Source: Magnetococcales bacterium DCbin4 (lineage in GTDB: Bacteria > Pseudomonadota > Magnetococcia > Magnetococcales > UBA8363). From it: 60,406 nt of DNA. Position numbers and translations under genes: made by a program. The notes beneath the pieces are model-generated. The model was not told where the DNA came from. It worked only from the letters and a program-made list of their open reading frames with translations, and ran no database searches. Each line of letters starts with the position of its first letter. The stretch's first letter is position 1. Location of the stretch: the NCBI GenBank assembly GCA_002753735.1, contig PEAN01000019.1, forward strand, positions 1 to 60,406, written 5' to 3'. Below are positions 49,769-57,995 of this stretch, piece after piece.

Positions 49769-50630
49769 GGTCTTCCCCCCATTGTTTCAACAGTTCGAGA
49801 CGTAATTCATGGAATGCCTTGGATTGAGCCAGGACCCGTTCCAGATATTTGATGTCCATGACCGTATTGCCATCGGACAGGGCATTGGCGGGATCATCAT
49901 GGACTTCGCAAAACAAGGCGTTGATGCCGCAGGCGGCCGCGGCTCGGGCCAAATAGGGGATGAATTCCCGTTGACCACCGGATGCGTTGCCCATGGAGGT
50001 TGGGAGTTGGATGGAGTGACTGACATCCATGCATACGGGATATCCTGTTTCCATCATGATGGGAAAACAGCGGAAATCATTGACCTGCATGTTGTAGCCG
50101 AAAAAAGTGCCACGGTCGGTGAGCAGAATCTGTTGGCCACCCCAATATTCAATCTTCCGCACCGAGTTTTTCATGTTCCAGGGACTCATGAACTGTCCTT
50201 TTTTCAGGTGGACAGGGCGTTGGGTCCGGGCGGCGGCACGTAGTATGTTGGTTTGTCGGCACAGATAGGCCGGGACCTGAACCAGGTCGCAGACTTCGCC
50301 GGTGGCTTGTGCCCAGTCGGCAGCCGAAAAATCAGAGGAGACGGGAATCCCGAACTCTTTTCGGACCTCCTCGAGAATTTTCAACCCTTCATCGACACCC
50401 AGGCCGTGGAAGCTGTCGGGTGAGGAGCGGCAATCCTTGTCATAACAGGATTTGTAGATCCAAGGTACCTTGAGTTTGTCACAGATGGCAGCGATCTGTG
50501 AGGCCATTTTCAATGCATGGTCGCGGTTTTCAATGGCGCATGGGCCACCGATGAAGGCCAGCGGTTGGTCGCCGCCGATCTTGACCTGACGCACAGCGCC
50601 ATAACCAATGGTGATTGTCTTGGTCAGCAC
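49749..50630 (-). CDS. kdsA: 3-deoxy-8-phosphooctulonate synthase (KdsA), metal-dependent type
   Basis: It condenses phosphoenolpyruvate with arabinose 5-phosphate to Kdo 8-phosphate. The product is 293 aa from a GTG at 50630 (AGGAA upstream). FIGGPCAIEN (about 27-35) places Cys31 at the position of the metal ligand of class II enzymes, where the E. coli type has Asn. YKSCYDKDCRSS corresponds to the usual KSSFDKANRSS, with two cysteines replacing common residues. The typical SMGNASGGQREF and HDDPANALSDG are present. It is first in the minus-strand operon and defines its theme. Confidence 0.93.
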   Translation of the reverse strand: MLTKTITIGYGAVRQVKIGGDQPLAFIGGPCAIENRDHALKMASQIAAICDKLKVPWIYKSCYDKDCRSSPDSFHGLGVDEGLKILEEVRKEFGIPVSSDFSAADWAQATGEVCDLVQVPAYLCRQTNILRAAARTQRPVHLKKGQFMSPWNMKNSVRKIEYWGGQQILLTDRGTFFGYNMQVNDFRCFPIMMETGYPVCMDVSHSIQLPTSMGNASGGQREFIPYLARAAAACGINALFCEVHDDPANALSDGNTVMDIKYLERVLAQSKAFHELRLELLKQWGEDRVHLEN

Positions 50631-51031
50631 GTGGGTTCCTGGTCCTTTCTTGTCTTGCCTTTCACAGTTTTGGATCCGAACTGGACCGGGTCGATGCTGA
50701 TGACACGTTCCAGCGGTAAGGTCAAAATCCAGAAGGGTCGCTGTTTGGTTGAATCGATTCATCAACGTGGATTTTGTCGTTCCACCGCTTGATGGGGAAT
50801 TAACAAACCCTAGCGAAAAAAACAGTCTATCGATCCAGATGATTTTTTGTCCAGGAAAAATTCCTCATCCCTGGTGCGCTCGATGGGGTGAAGGGGCGAA
50901 TTCTCAGGTGAAACGGAAGGCAATTCTTGATTGTGACATCGATCGGCATGGACAGTTGCAAGGGATTTGTTTACCATTTCGCGGTTGATTATCGAAACGA
51001 ACATAATCCGGTTTTTTTCTTGGAGCAGGTT
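50631..51031. other. 401-bp divergent non-coding region between kdsA and yebC
   Basis: It must hold the promoters of the surface-sugar operon (-) and of the yebC-ruv-tol operon (+). I find no strong -35/-10 pair, no hairpin with a T-run, and no believable gene. Short open frames on both strands lack codon bias and ribosome-binding sites. Confidence 0.5.
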
Positions 51032-51781
51032 ATGTCTGGACACAGTAAATGGGCAAACATAAAACACCGCAAAGGGGCCCAGGATGCCAAGAGGGGCAAA
51101 ATCTTCACCAAACTGATTCGTGAAATCACGGTGTCGGCCCGAATGGGAGGTGGTGATCAAAATTCCAATCCCCGGTTGCGTGCCGCTCTGATAGCGGCTC
51201 GTGGACAGAACATGTCCAAGGATACCATGGAAAAGGCGATCAAACGCGGAACGGGCGACATGGATGGTGCCGATTACCAGGAGGTCCGTTTTGAGGGTTA
51301 TGGTCCAGGTGGCGTCGCGATGATCGTCGATACCTTGACCGACAATAATAATCGCACTGTCGCGGATATACGATATATCTTTAATCGGTATGGCGGCAAT
51401 CTGGGCACTTCCGGTTGTGTTTCCTATATGTTTGACCGCAGGGGGCATATCGTTTTTGAACAGTTCAACGAAGATCAATTGATGGAAGCGGCGCTCGAAG
51501 CGGGTGCCCTGGATGTGGTGGTCGATGGCAATACCTGTGAGGTGATCACCGAACCCGATGATCTGGAAACGGTGCGGGAAACGCTGCTTGCCAAAAATGT
51601 GGGAACACCGGTCGAATCGGGGATGATCATGCGTCCGCAGAATACGGTGACCCTCGATGAGAAAAATGCCGCCTCGATGTTGAAGATGATGGACCGGTTG
51701 GAAGACAATGATGATGTGCAACGGGTATCGGCGAACTTTGATATTCCGGAAGAGGTCATGGAACTGTTGGCGGTCGAATGA
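51032..51781 (+). CDS. yebC: YebC/PmpR family regulator (TACO1 homologue)
   Basis: A 249-aa protein of the family linked to transcriptional control and, more recently, to relief of ribosome stalling at proline stretches. The start MSGHSKWANIKHRKGAQDAK at 51032 has GGAG 7-8 nt upstream. The three-domain length and PGGVAMIVDTLTDNNNRT are typical. Its stop overlaps ruvC (ATGA). The yebC-ruvC-ruvA-ruvB order is widespread in proteobacteria. Confidence 0.96.
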   Translation: MSGHSKWANIKHRKGAQDAKRGKIFTKLIREITVSARMGGGDQNSNPRLRAALIAARGQNMSKDTMEKAIKRGTGDMDGADYQEVRFEGYGPGGVAMIVDTLTDNNNRTVADIRYIFNRYGGNLGTSGCVSYMFDRRGHIVFEQFNEDQLMEAALEAGALDVVVDGNTCEVITEPDDLETVRETLLAKNVGTPVESGMIMRPQNTVTLDEKNAASMLKMMDRLEDNDDVQRVSANFDIPEEVMELLAVE

Positions 51782-52287
51782 TGCATGCCATGCGCGTATT
51801 GGGGATTGATCCCGGGCTGTCGGCAACGGGTTGGGGGATTGTAGAATCCAATGGCCACACCTACCGGGCGGTGGCGCATGGATCCATTCGCTCCGATACG
51901 GCATCCGCCTTGCCGGTGCGGTTGGGTGAAATTTTCTCCGGGATCCAGCGGGTGATTGTCACGCACCAGCCACAACTTGCTGTAGTAGAAGAAATATTCA
52001 TCGCGCGCAACCCGACCAGTGCCCTTAAGTTGGGACATGCACGGGGGGTTGCCATCGCCGCCGCCAACCAGGGGGGGCTGCCAGTGTATGAATATACCGC
52101 CCTGCAAATCAAAAAAGCGGTGGTCGGTTATGGTCGGGCGGAAAAACCTCAGGTTCAGGAAATGGTGCGCGTGCTGCTTTCGATGCCCAGAAAAGCTGCG
52201 GTCGATGCCTCCGATGCCCTGGCTGCCGCCTTGTGCCATCTGAATCAGTCCCCATTGTTGCGTTTGGCGGGACAACGTGCTTCATGA
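51778..52287 (+). CDS. ruvC: Holliday junction resolvase RuvC
   Basis: A 169-aa endonuclease that cuts four-way junctions. The catalytic residues are Asp11 (LGIDPGL), Glu71 (VVEEIF) and Asp143/Asp146 (VDASDALAAA), with spacing like E. coli. The ATGA overlap with yebC sets the start at 51778. ATG 51790 is possible. Confidence 0.96.
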   Translation: MMHAMRVLGIDPGLSATGWGIVESNGHTYRAVAHGSIRSDTASALPVRLGEIFSGIQRVIVTHQPQLAVVEEIFIARNPTSALKLGHARGVAIAAANQGGLPVYEYTALQIKKAVVGYGRAEKPQVQEMVRVLLSMPRKAAVDASDALAAALCHLNQSPLLRLAGQRAS

Positions 52288-52901
52288 TCGCTCACTTGCA
52301 GGGGATTGTGCTGGAAAAAGGATCCGATGAAGCGGTCATTGATGTTCATGGGGTGGGCTATCGCGTCTTCATTTCCCTTCAGACGCTGGAAAAGTTGCCG
52401 GAGATCGGTAAAAGCTGTCATTTACTGATTCATACCCAGGTGCGTGAAGACGCATTCCATCTGTATGGTTTTTCCCAGCCAGAGGAACGCAGTTTGTTTA
52501 AATATTTGAATAACGTTAATGGGATCGGTCCCAGGCTGGCGCTTGCGATCCTGTCAACCCTCTCTCCCCGATCCCTGGTATCCGCCATCGTCTCCGAGGA
52601 TCTTTCCTCCCTGGTTCAGGTTCCCGGAATCGGAAAAAAAATCGCTCAAAGGATCGTCATCGAACTCAAGGAGCGCTTGGCGCCGATGATGCGCCCGGGG
52701 GGGGACGATGGGGGGACTTCTGGTACGGTTGCAACCGGGGATACCATTGCTCTGACGGGGCGGCAGACGTTGTTGTCGGCATTGCTGAATCTGGGGTACA
52801 AGCGCAGCGAGGCGGAACGGGCCATCCAAGCCCTGCCGCCTGAAACTTTGACCGATATTCCCCAGGGGATTCGTGCCGCGCTCAAGGTGTTGGCCAAATG
52901 A
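52284..52901 (+). CDS. ruvA: Holliday junction branch-migration protein RuvA
   Basis: A 205-aa protein. Domain I OB-fold is followed by two helix-hairpin-helix motifs ([36 protein letters not shown]). A flexible linker with a GGDDGGTSG stretch precedes domain III, which binds RuvB. It begins inside the ruvC stop (ATGA). Confidence 0.96.
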   Translation: MIAHLQGIVLEKGSDEAVIDVHGVGYRVFISLQTLEKLPEIGKSCHLLIHTQVREDAFHLYGFSQPEERSLFKYLNNVNGIGPRLALAILSTLSPRSLVSAIVSEDLSSLVQVPGIGKKIAQRIVIELKERLAPMMRPGGDDGGTSGTVATGDTIALTGRQTLLSALLNLGYKRSEAERAIQALPPETLTDIPQGIRAALKVLAK

Positions 52902-53926
52902 TGGATGGGATCGATGATTCCCCGGATCGATTGATTTCCGGGTCGCAAATGTTGGGTGAGGCGACGGGCGAAGGCTCCATTCGTCCGTTGCGTCTGGATG
53001 AGTTTATCGGTCAGGGACGCCTGAAAGCCAACCTGGTGGTGTTTCTGCATGCCGCCCAGGGACGCGGGGAACCTTTGGATCATCTGCTGCTGCATGGTCC
53101 GCCGGGGCTGGGTAAAACGACCCTGGCCCGCATCATTGCTGCGGAAATGGGGGTGAATCTGCGTGCCACTTCTGGACCGGTGATCGAAAAGGCAGGTGAT
53201 CTGGCGGCGCTGCTGACCAACCTGGAACGGGGGGATGTCCTGTTCATCGATGAAATTCATCGATTAAGCCCGGTGGTCGAGGAAATCCTCTATCCCGCGA
53301 TGGAAGACGCGCAATTGGACCTCATGATCGGTGAAGGTCCTTCGGCCCGCTCCGTCCGGATCGACCTGCCTGCCTTCACTCTGGTCGGAGCGACGACCCG
53401 GGCGGGCATGTTGACCAGTCCCCTGCGGGATCGGTTCGGCATCCTGGCCCGCATGGAATTCTACATGGCCGAAGAATTGGTGATGATCATCCGGCGCTCC
53501 AGTGACATCATGGGGATCGGTATCGAGGAATCGGGGGCATGGGAGATTGCTCATCGGGCACGGGGAACTCCTCGGATTGCCAATCGCCTGTTGCGGCGGG
53601 TCCGTGATTTCGCACAGGTGATGGGAAAAAAAGTGATCGACCGGGAGATGGCTGATCAGGCATTGAACCATCTGGAGGTCGATGCTTTGGGGCTGGATGC
53701 CATCGACCGCCGGTTATTGGAGGTCATCATCGACAAGTTTCATGGCGGACCTGTGGGGTTGGATACCCTTGCGGCCGCCATCGGTGAATCTCGTGATACC
53801 ATCGAGGACATCATCGAACCTTATCTGTTGCAACAAGGTTTTCTGGATCGGACCCCCCGGGGTCGTCGTGCCACTGGGGCTGCCTTCGTCCATCTGGATC
53901 GGGAGCCGCCGCGGACTGGAGGATGA
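52898..53926 (+). CDS. ruvB: Holliday junction branch-migration ATPase RuvB
   Basis: A 342-aa AAA+ motor. Walker A GPPGLGKT is at 67-74, Walker B LFIDEIHR at about 116-123, sensor GATTRAG at about 163-169. [15 protein letters not shown] at the N-terminus is typical. The C-terminal winged helix contains GPVGLDTLA. Coupled by ATGA to ruvA and to ybgC. Confidence 0.98.
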   Translation: MMDGIDDSPDRLISGSQMLGEATGEGSIRPLRLDEFIGQGRLKANLVVFLHAAQGRGEPLDHLLLHGPPGLGKTTLARIIAAEMGVNLRATSGPVIEKAGDLAALLTNLERGDVLFIDEIHRLSPVVEEILYPAMEDAQLDLMIGEGPSARSVRIDLPAFTLVGATTRAGMLTSPLRDRFGILARMEFYMAEELVMIIRRSSDIMGIGIEESGAWEIAHRARGTPRIANRLLRRVRDFAQVMGKKVIDREMADQALNHLEVDALGLDAIDRRLLEVIIDKFHGGPVGLDTLAAAIGESRDTIEDIIEPYLLQQGFLDRTPRGRRATGAAFVHLDREPPRTGG

Positions 53927-54420
53927 CGTTTCAAGTGAACCATGATTCTTTTGCCTGGCCGATCCGGGTTTATTACGAAGATACCGATTCGGGTGGGGTG
54001 GTGTATCACTCCGTCTATCTGAATTTCATGGAGCGGGCGCGGACCGAATGGTTGCGTTCTTTGGGCTTTGACCAGTCCGCTTTGGCCCGGGATCGGGGGT
54101 TGGTTTTTGCGGTCAGCCGGATTCAAGTCCATTTTCTGGCGCCAGCACGCATGGATGATGCACTCTTGATTACATTAACACTGGCCAAACAGGGGGGGGC
54201 CAGCTTACACTTGCATCAGCAGATATTGCACATGCCCAATCGACGCCCGTTGGTTCGGGCGGAGGTCAGGATTGCGATGTTGAACCGCGCGTTTAAACCG
54301 GTCCGCTTTCCCCCCGATCTTTTGCAGGGGAAGGGCCGGGAAGCGGCAGTGGGGGAACGGGTGGATTCGTTCACCGATTTTGGATCAATACGTAACAAGG
54401 AAACGGCTGCTCATGAATGA
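53923..54420 (+). CDS. ybgC: Acyl-CoA thioesterase YbgC (Tol-Pal associated)
   Basis: A 165-aa hot-dog fold protein. The 4HBT signature [23 protein letters not shown] has Asp22 at the catalytic position. It is found as the first gene of the tol-pal cluster across proteobacteria, and in E. coli it associates with phospholipid-synthesis enzymes. ATGA overlap with ruvB and an 8-nt overlap with tolQ. Confidence 0.93.
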   Translation: MTFQVNHDSFAWPIRVYYEDTDSGGVVYHSVYLNFMERARTEWLRSLGFDQSALARDRGLVFAVSRIQVHFLAPARMDDALLITLTLAKQGGASLHLHQQILHMPNRRPLVRAEVRIAMLNRAFKPVRFPPDLLQGKGREAAVGERVDSFTDFGSIRNKETAAHE

Positions 54421-55129
54421 AGCGATCGCCTCGCATGGCGTTTTGGATCTGGTATCCCAGGCGGGACCGGTTGTGAAGCTGGTCATGCTTTCCCTGATGA
54501 TGTCATCGGTGGTCTCCTGGGCCATTATTTTTGATAAATGGCGACGCTTTCGCCAGATTGCCCGGGAATCGGAAGCGTTCGAAGAACGATTTTGGAGTGG
54601 TGGGAGTGTCGGCAAGCTGTATCAGACCGCTGCCGATGAGTGGCCGGGAAGTCCCATGGTCGCGGTGTTCTTAGCAGGATTTCGCGAGTGGAAACGTTGG
54701 GAAGGGGGCGGAGGGACTGCCGCTCGGGATCCGGAAGTGGGTGACTTGTTGACCAATGTCCGCCGTTCCATGACGGTGACCCTCAATCGCGAAATGGATA
54801 ACATTGGGCAAGGGTTGACGTTTTTGGCTACGGTGGGTTCGACCAGTCCGTTCATTGGTCTGTTTGGTACGGTGTGGGGGATCATGAATTCGTTTCGTGG
54901 GTTGGCAGGGGCCAAGACGACGACTCTGACCATGGTGGCCCCGGGTATCGCCGAAGCATTGATTGCCACTGCCATGGGATTGGTCGCGGCCATTCCTGCG
55001 GTGATCGCCTACAACAAGTACGCTGCGGACCTGCGGCGCATGCAACAGAGCATGGACAATTTTGGTGCCGAGTTTCTCAATATTCTGGAACGTCAGGCGG
55101 CCCGGCGGTTGGGGAGGACAACGTCATGA
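54413..55129 (+). CDS. tolQ: Tol-Pal system proton channel subunit TolQ
   Basis: A 238-aa inner-membrane protein of the TolQ/ExbB/MotA family. TolQRA uses the proton gradient to constrict the outer membrane at division. Three transmembrane helices (about 25-45, 138-158, 172-195) with GSTSPFIGLFGTVWGIMNSF between them. ATG 54413 has AAGGAA 9 nt upstream. Confidence 0.95.
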   Translation: MNEAIASHGVLDLVSQAGPVVKLVMLSLMMSSVVSWAIIFDKWRRFRQIARESEAFEERFWSGGSVGKLYQTAADEWPGSPMVAVFLAGFREWKRWEGGGGTAARDPEVGDLLTNVRRSMTVTLNREMDNIGQGLTFLATVGSTSPFIGLFGTVWGIMNSFRGLAGAKTTTLTMVAPGIAEALIATAMGLVAAIPAVIAYNKYAADLRRMQQSMDNFGAEFLNILERQAARRLGRTTS

Positions 55130-55548
55130 GCATGGGGGTCAATCTGAACGGCGGTCGGGACGGTCTGTCGGCCATGAGTGACATCAACGTCACACCCATG
55201 GTGGACATCATGTTGGTGTTGCTTATTATTTTCATGGTGACTGCCCCGTTGATGACTCAGGGGGTGGAGGTGGACCTGCCTAAGGAGGATTCTCAAGCCA
55301 TTTCGACCGATACGGAACCTTTGGTGATTTCGGTTCGCTCGGATGGCAGTACATTTATTGAGGAGAAGGCAATCGGTATTGACGAACTGGGCGATAAGGT
55401 CCGGGGGATTCGCTTGGCAAATCCGAAGTTGCCTGTTTATGTTCGTGGGGATCGTGCTGCCGACTACGGTTTTGTGATCAGGGTGATGGCTGCATTGCAA
55501 CGCTCGGGAGTGGATCGAGTGGGACTGATTACGGAATTGCCTGAATGA
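55126..55548 (+). CDS. tolR: Tol-Pal system protein TolR
   Basis: A 140-aa protein. Its single helix (about 26-46, VDIMLVLLIIFMVTAPLM) carries the proton-path Asp27. A periplasmic domain follows. ATGA overlaps with both tolQ and tolA. Fits TolR/ExbD, and tolA next to it settles the name. Confidence 0.95.
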   Translation: MSMGVNLNGGRDGLSAMSDINVTPMVDIMLVLLIIFMVTAPLMTQGVEVDLPKEDSQAISTDTEPLVISVRSDGSTFIEEKAIGIDELGDKVRGIRLANPKLPVYVRGDRAADYGFVIRVMAALQRSGVDRVGLITELPE

Positions 55549-56672
55549 TGTTGCGTAGAAATTCTCTGATTGGGTCGATTGTTTTCCATCTTGTTTTTTT
55601 GATGGTGGCCTATTTTTTACCCATGGCCAATTTTGAGAAGGCGCAACCGCCAGTATTGGCGGTCAGTTTGATTCAAATGCCCAAACCCGCCCCTTCGCCC
55701 ATGTCGGCCCCTGCCAAACAACCACCGCCATCTGCGCGGTCGGCTCCAGAGCCTGCCGCCGCCAAGGAACCTCCGCGTCCCAAACCAGCGCAACCCGAGG
55801 CGCCACCTCCGCCCGATGTGGCCAAACCGATTGTGAAGCCGGAACCGCCCAAGGCTCCTCCTGAAAAACCAGTCGAAAAGCCTCGCCCCAAGCCAGAACC
55901 CAAACCTGAGCCCAAGCCCGAGCCCAAGCCCGAGCCCAAGCCTGAGCCCAAGCCCGAGCCCAAGCCTGAGCCCAAGCCCGAGCCCAAGCCAGAACCCAAG
56001 CCCGAGCCCAAGCCGGAAAAAGTTCCCGAACCGGCCAAAGAGCCTCCGAAGGAAAAACCCAAGCCCATGGTCGAACCGGGACCCAGGAAGAAGGCACCGG
56101 AGAAGCCAGAGAAAGCGGAAAAGACTGAGAAAGCGGAAAAGACTGAGAAAGCTGAAAAGACTGAGAAAGCGGAAAAGACTGAGAAAGCGGAAAAGACTGA
56201 GAAAGCGGAAAAGACCGAGGCCAAATCCGCGGCTAAGGCGGAAGATGCCAAGGCGGCGAATGATAAAAAGAAGCCGGCGCTTGATTTTTCCAAGGCCATT
56301 GCCAAATATCAGGATCAGGTTCAGAAGGATGAGCCGGTTGAGGACGGGCAACAGGATGCGTCGGATCAACCTTCGCCATCGGTTTCTCCGACGGTTCTGG
56401 CCCTGTGGCAGCGCAATATTACCATGACGGTCCGCAACAATTGGAGCAAGCCCAACGGTTTGGTCAATGAGACGCAGCTAGAGGTGCGGGTACGGGTTCG
56501 GGTGGGGCAGGATGGATCGCTTCAGGACGCCCAGGTGGAGCAATCCTCCGGAAACAAGGGATTTGATGGTTCGGTGTTGCGGGCCATTTGGAAGACACGG
56601 GTTGTCGATCCACCGCCAGCAGGATGCGATGAATGTCGTGAGTTGGAATTTTCCTTCAAGCCGGTGGAATAG
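55545..56672 (+). CDS. tolA: TolA-like protein with long Pro/Lys/Glu repeats
   Basis: A 375-aa protein. The N-terminal transmembrane helix (about 8-26) anchors it in the inner membrane. A Pro/Ala-rich stretch is followed by about 11 Pro-Lys-Pro-Glu units and six KAEKTE units. A C-terminal TonB/TolA domain (about 280-375, VRVGQDGSLQDAQVEQSSGNKGFDGSVLRAI) would contact Pal or TolB. It differs from the classic Ala-rich TolA because the middle is Pro-Lys-Glu and looks TonB-like. tolB and pal do not follow it here. Confidence 0.9.
   Translation: MMLRRNSLIGSIVFHLVFLMVAYFLPMANFEKAQPPVLAVSLIQMPKPAPSPMSAPAKQPPPSARSAPEPAAAKEPPRPKPAQPEAPPPPDVAKPIVKPEPPKAPPEKPVEKPRPKPEPKPEPKPEPKPEPKPEPKPEPKPEPKPEPKPEPKPEPKPEKVPEPAKEPPKEKPKPMVEPGPRKKAPEKPEKAEKTEKAEKTEKAEKTEKAEKTEKAEKTEKAEKTEAKSAAKAEDAKAANDKKKPALDFSKAIAKYQDQVQKDEPVEDGQQDASDQPSPSVSPTVLALWQRNITMTVRNNWSKPNGLVNETQLEVRVRVRVGQDGSLQDAQVEQSSGNKGFDGSVLRAIWKTRVVDPPPAGCDECRELEFSFKPVE
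55887..56018 (+). repeat. Eleven 12-bp repeats coding (Pro-Lys-Pro-Glu)n in tolA
   Basis: Near-identical CCCAAGCCCGAG units run in frame for 132 bp inside tolA. They code a rigid polyproline-like spacer. Such tracts can change length by slippage in multiples of three codons or more without shifting frame. Confidence 0.9.
56112..56219 (+). repeat. Six 18-bp repeats coding KAEKTE in tolA
   Basis: AAAGCGGAAAAGACTGAG repeats six times (108 bp) with two silent changes (GCT in the third unit, ACC in the sixth). The low divergence points to recent expansion. It codes a charged helical segment. Confidence 0.95.
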
Positions 56673-57965
56673 TTGAACTCCGTGGACCCAATGGAGGAGC
56701 CATTGCGTGGTTTTGGCAAGTTGGACAATGCCCTGTTGTGTACCCATTGCGGATTTTGTTTGCCGGTATGTCCAACCTACCGTGCGGAAAATGTCGAAAT
56801 CCAGTCACCACGCGGGCGCGTTTCAACCATTCTTGCCTTTAGAAACGGTACGCTGACCCCGGAAGAGGTTGGTGCGGTCCTTTCCTATTGCATGGCATGT
56901 CGTGCCTGTCACAGCGCATGTCCTGCCGGCGTGCGGGTGGGTAAACTGGTGGTCATGGCCAGGTCTTTGGCCGTGGTGTCCAAACCTTGGACGACCCGGT
57001 TGTTTCATTGGATTACGGACCATGAGGGGCGATCCCGACCGGTTGCCCGGCTGGTGCATCACTATCAACGCTCCCCGGTGCGGACCATCCTCAGGAAAAC
57101 CCTGGGGGTGATGGGTCAAGCGCCGTGGCACCGCCTGGATGGGATGATACCGGAATTCAGGGGGGCGTTTCGCCAGGGAACCTCTCCGGTCCCTGATGCT
57201 GCCCAACCGATACGGGCGGCCCTTTTGTGTGGTTGCATGGCACGCATGTTCTATCCCAATGTCGCGTTGGCAACCTCCGCTTTGCTGACGCATTTGGGGG
57301 TACGGTTGTCGCTATTGGAAGGATTCGGTTGTTGTGGTGCGCCGCACCGGGATGCCGGGAATAGAAAAAAATTTCTCAAACAGGCCAGAAAGGTGTTGGA
57401 TCGTTTTCGTCCCCTGGAAGGTCGGATCGATGTCGTTGTGTGTGATACGGCGGCGTGCAGGGTCACGGTCTTGAGTTATGCCAGGGCATTGGCAGGTGAT
57501 CCCGAATATGCGGCATTGGCCCAACGGTTTGTCGAACGGGTGGTTGATTTTTCTTCACTGGTATTGCGCCAGTGCAGTGATCCGGCCTCCTTCTTTGTGA
57601 AGAATATTTCACAAAGAGTTGTTTTCATGGATCATTGCCAAACCAGGCATGGCTCGGGGATAATGGATCAACCGCGACAACTGCTTGCGCTTGCCATGGC
57701 GGATTGTGTTGAACTCCCCCGCTCCGATCAATGTTGTGGTGCGGGGGGGGATACCATGTTGTCGCATCCGGAACATGGTGGGCGGATACGTGCTGATAGA
57801 ATCAAGGCAATCGAAGAATGTGGCGCTCAGATGGTGACAGGAACCAATTCTGGTTGTCTGTTAAATATGGAGGCAGGGTTGCGTTCGGCTCGGAGTTCGG
57901 TTGCAGTATGTCATCTGGCTGAAATTCTTTGGGAATCTCACGTCTGTCATAATGATGGGTTGTGA
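56673..57965 (+). CDS. GlcF-like (Fe-S)-binding oxidoreductase subunit
   Basis: A 430-aa protein in the family of the glycolate oxidase iron-sulfur subunit. Two ferredoxin motifs, CTHCGFC..C (Cys23, 26, 29, 33) and CMACRAC..C (Cys73, 76, 79, 83), bind [4Fe-4S] clusters. Two CCG cysteine-rich domains follow (CGCMARM with FGCCGAPH; DHCQTRHG with QCCGAGGD). It probably passes electrons to the quinone pool from a flavoprotein (GlcD or lactate-type) that is not in this window. The TTG at 56673 starts directly after the tolA stop. GTG 56682 and ATG 56691 are alternatives. Confidence 0.85.
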   Translation: MNSVDPMEEPLRGFGKLDNALLCTHCGFCLPVCPTYRAENVEIQSPRGRVSTILAFRNGTLTPEEVGAVLSYCMACRACHSACPAGVRVGKLVVMARSLAVVSKPWTTRLFHWITDHEGRSRPVARLVHHYQRSPVRTILRKTLGVMGQAPWHRLDGMIPEFRGAFRQGTSPVPDAAQPIRAALLCGCMARMFYPNVALATSALLTHLGVRLSLLEGFGCCGAPHRDAGNRKKFLKQARKVLDRFRPLEGRIDVVVCDTAACRVTVLSYARALAGDPEYAALAQRFVERVVDFSSLVLRQCSDPASFFVKNISQRVVFMDHCQTRHGSGIMDQPRQLLALAMADCVELPRSDQCCGAGGDTMLSHPEHGGRIRADRIKAIEECGAQMVTGTNSGCLLNMEAGLRSARSSVAVCHLAEILWESHVCHNDGL

Positions 57966-57995
57966 TTGCATAATGAATCTAATGGGGAGTGAACC

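Noticed and set aside
48378-50630. Sialic or pseudaminic acid synthesis instead of Kdo
   Set aside because: KdsA and KdsB signatures (SMGNASGGQREF, PARWQSQRFPGKPL) fit Kdo, and no NeuB, NeuC or PseB-like gene is present. Only the NanM-like gene hints otherwise.
55617-56369. Minus-strand frame rich in Leu, Gly and Phe opposite tolA
   Set aside because: It is the reverse of the tolA repeat tracts, so its apparent membrane segments are artefacts.
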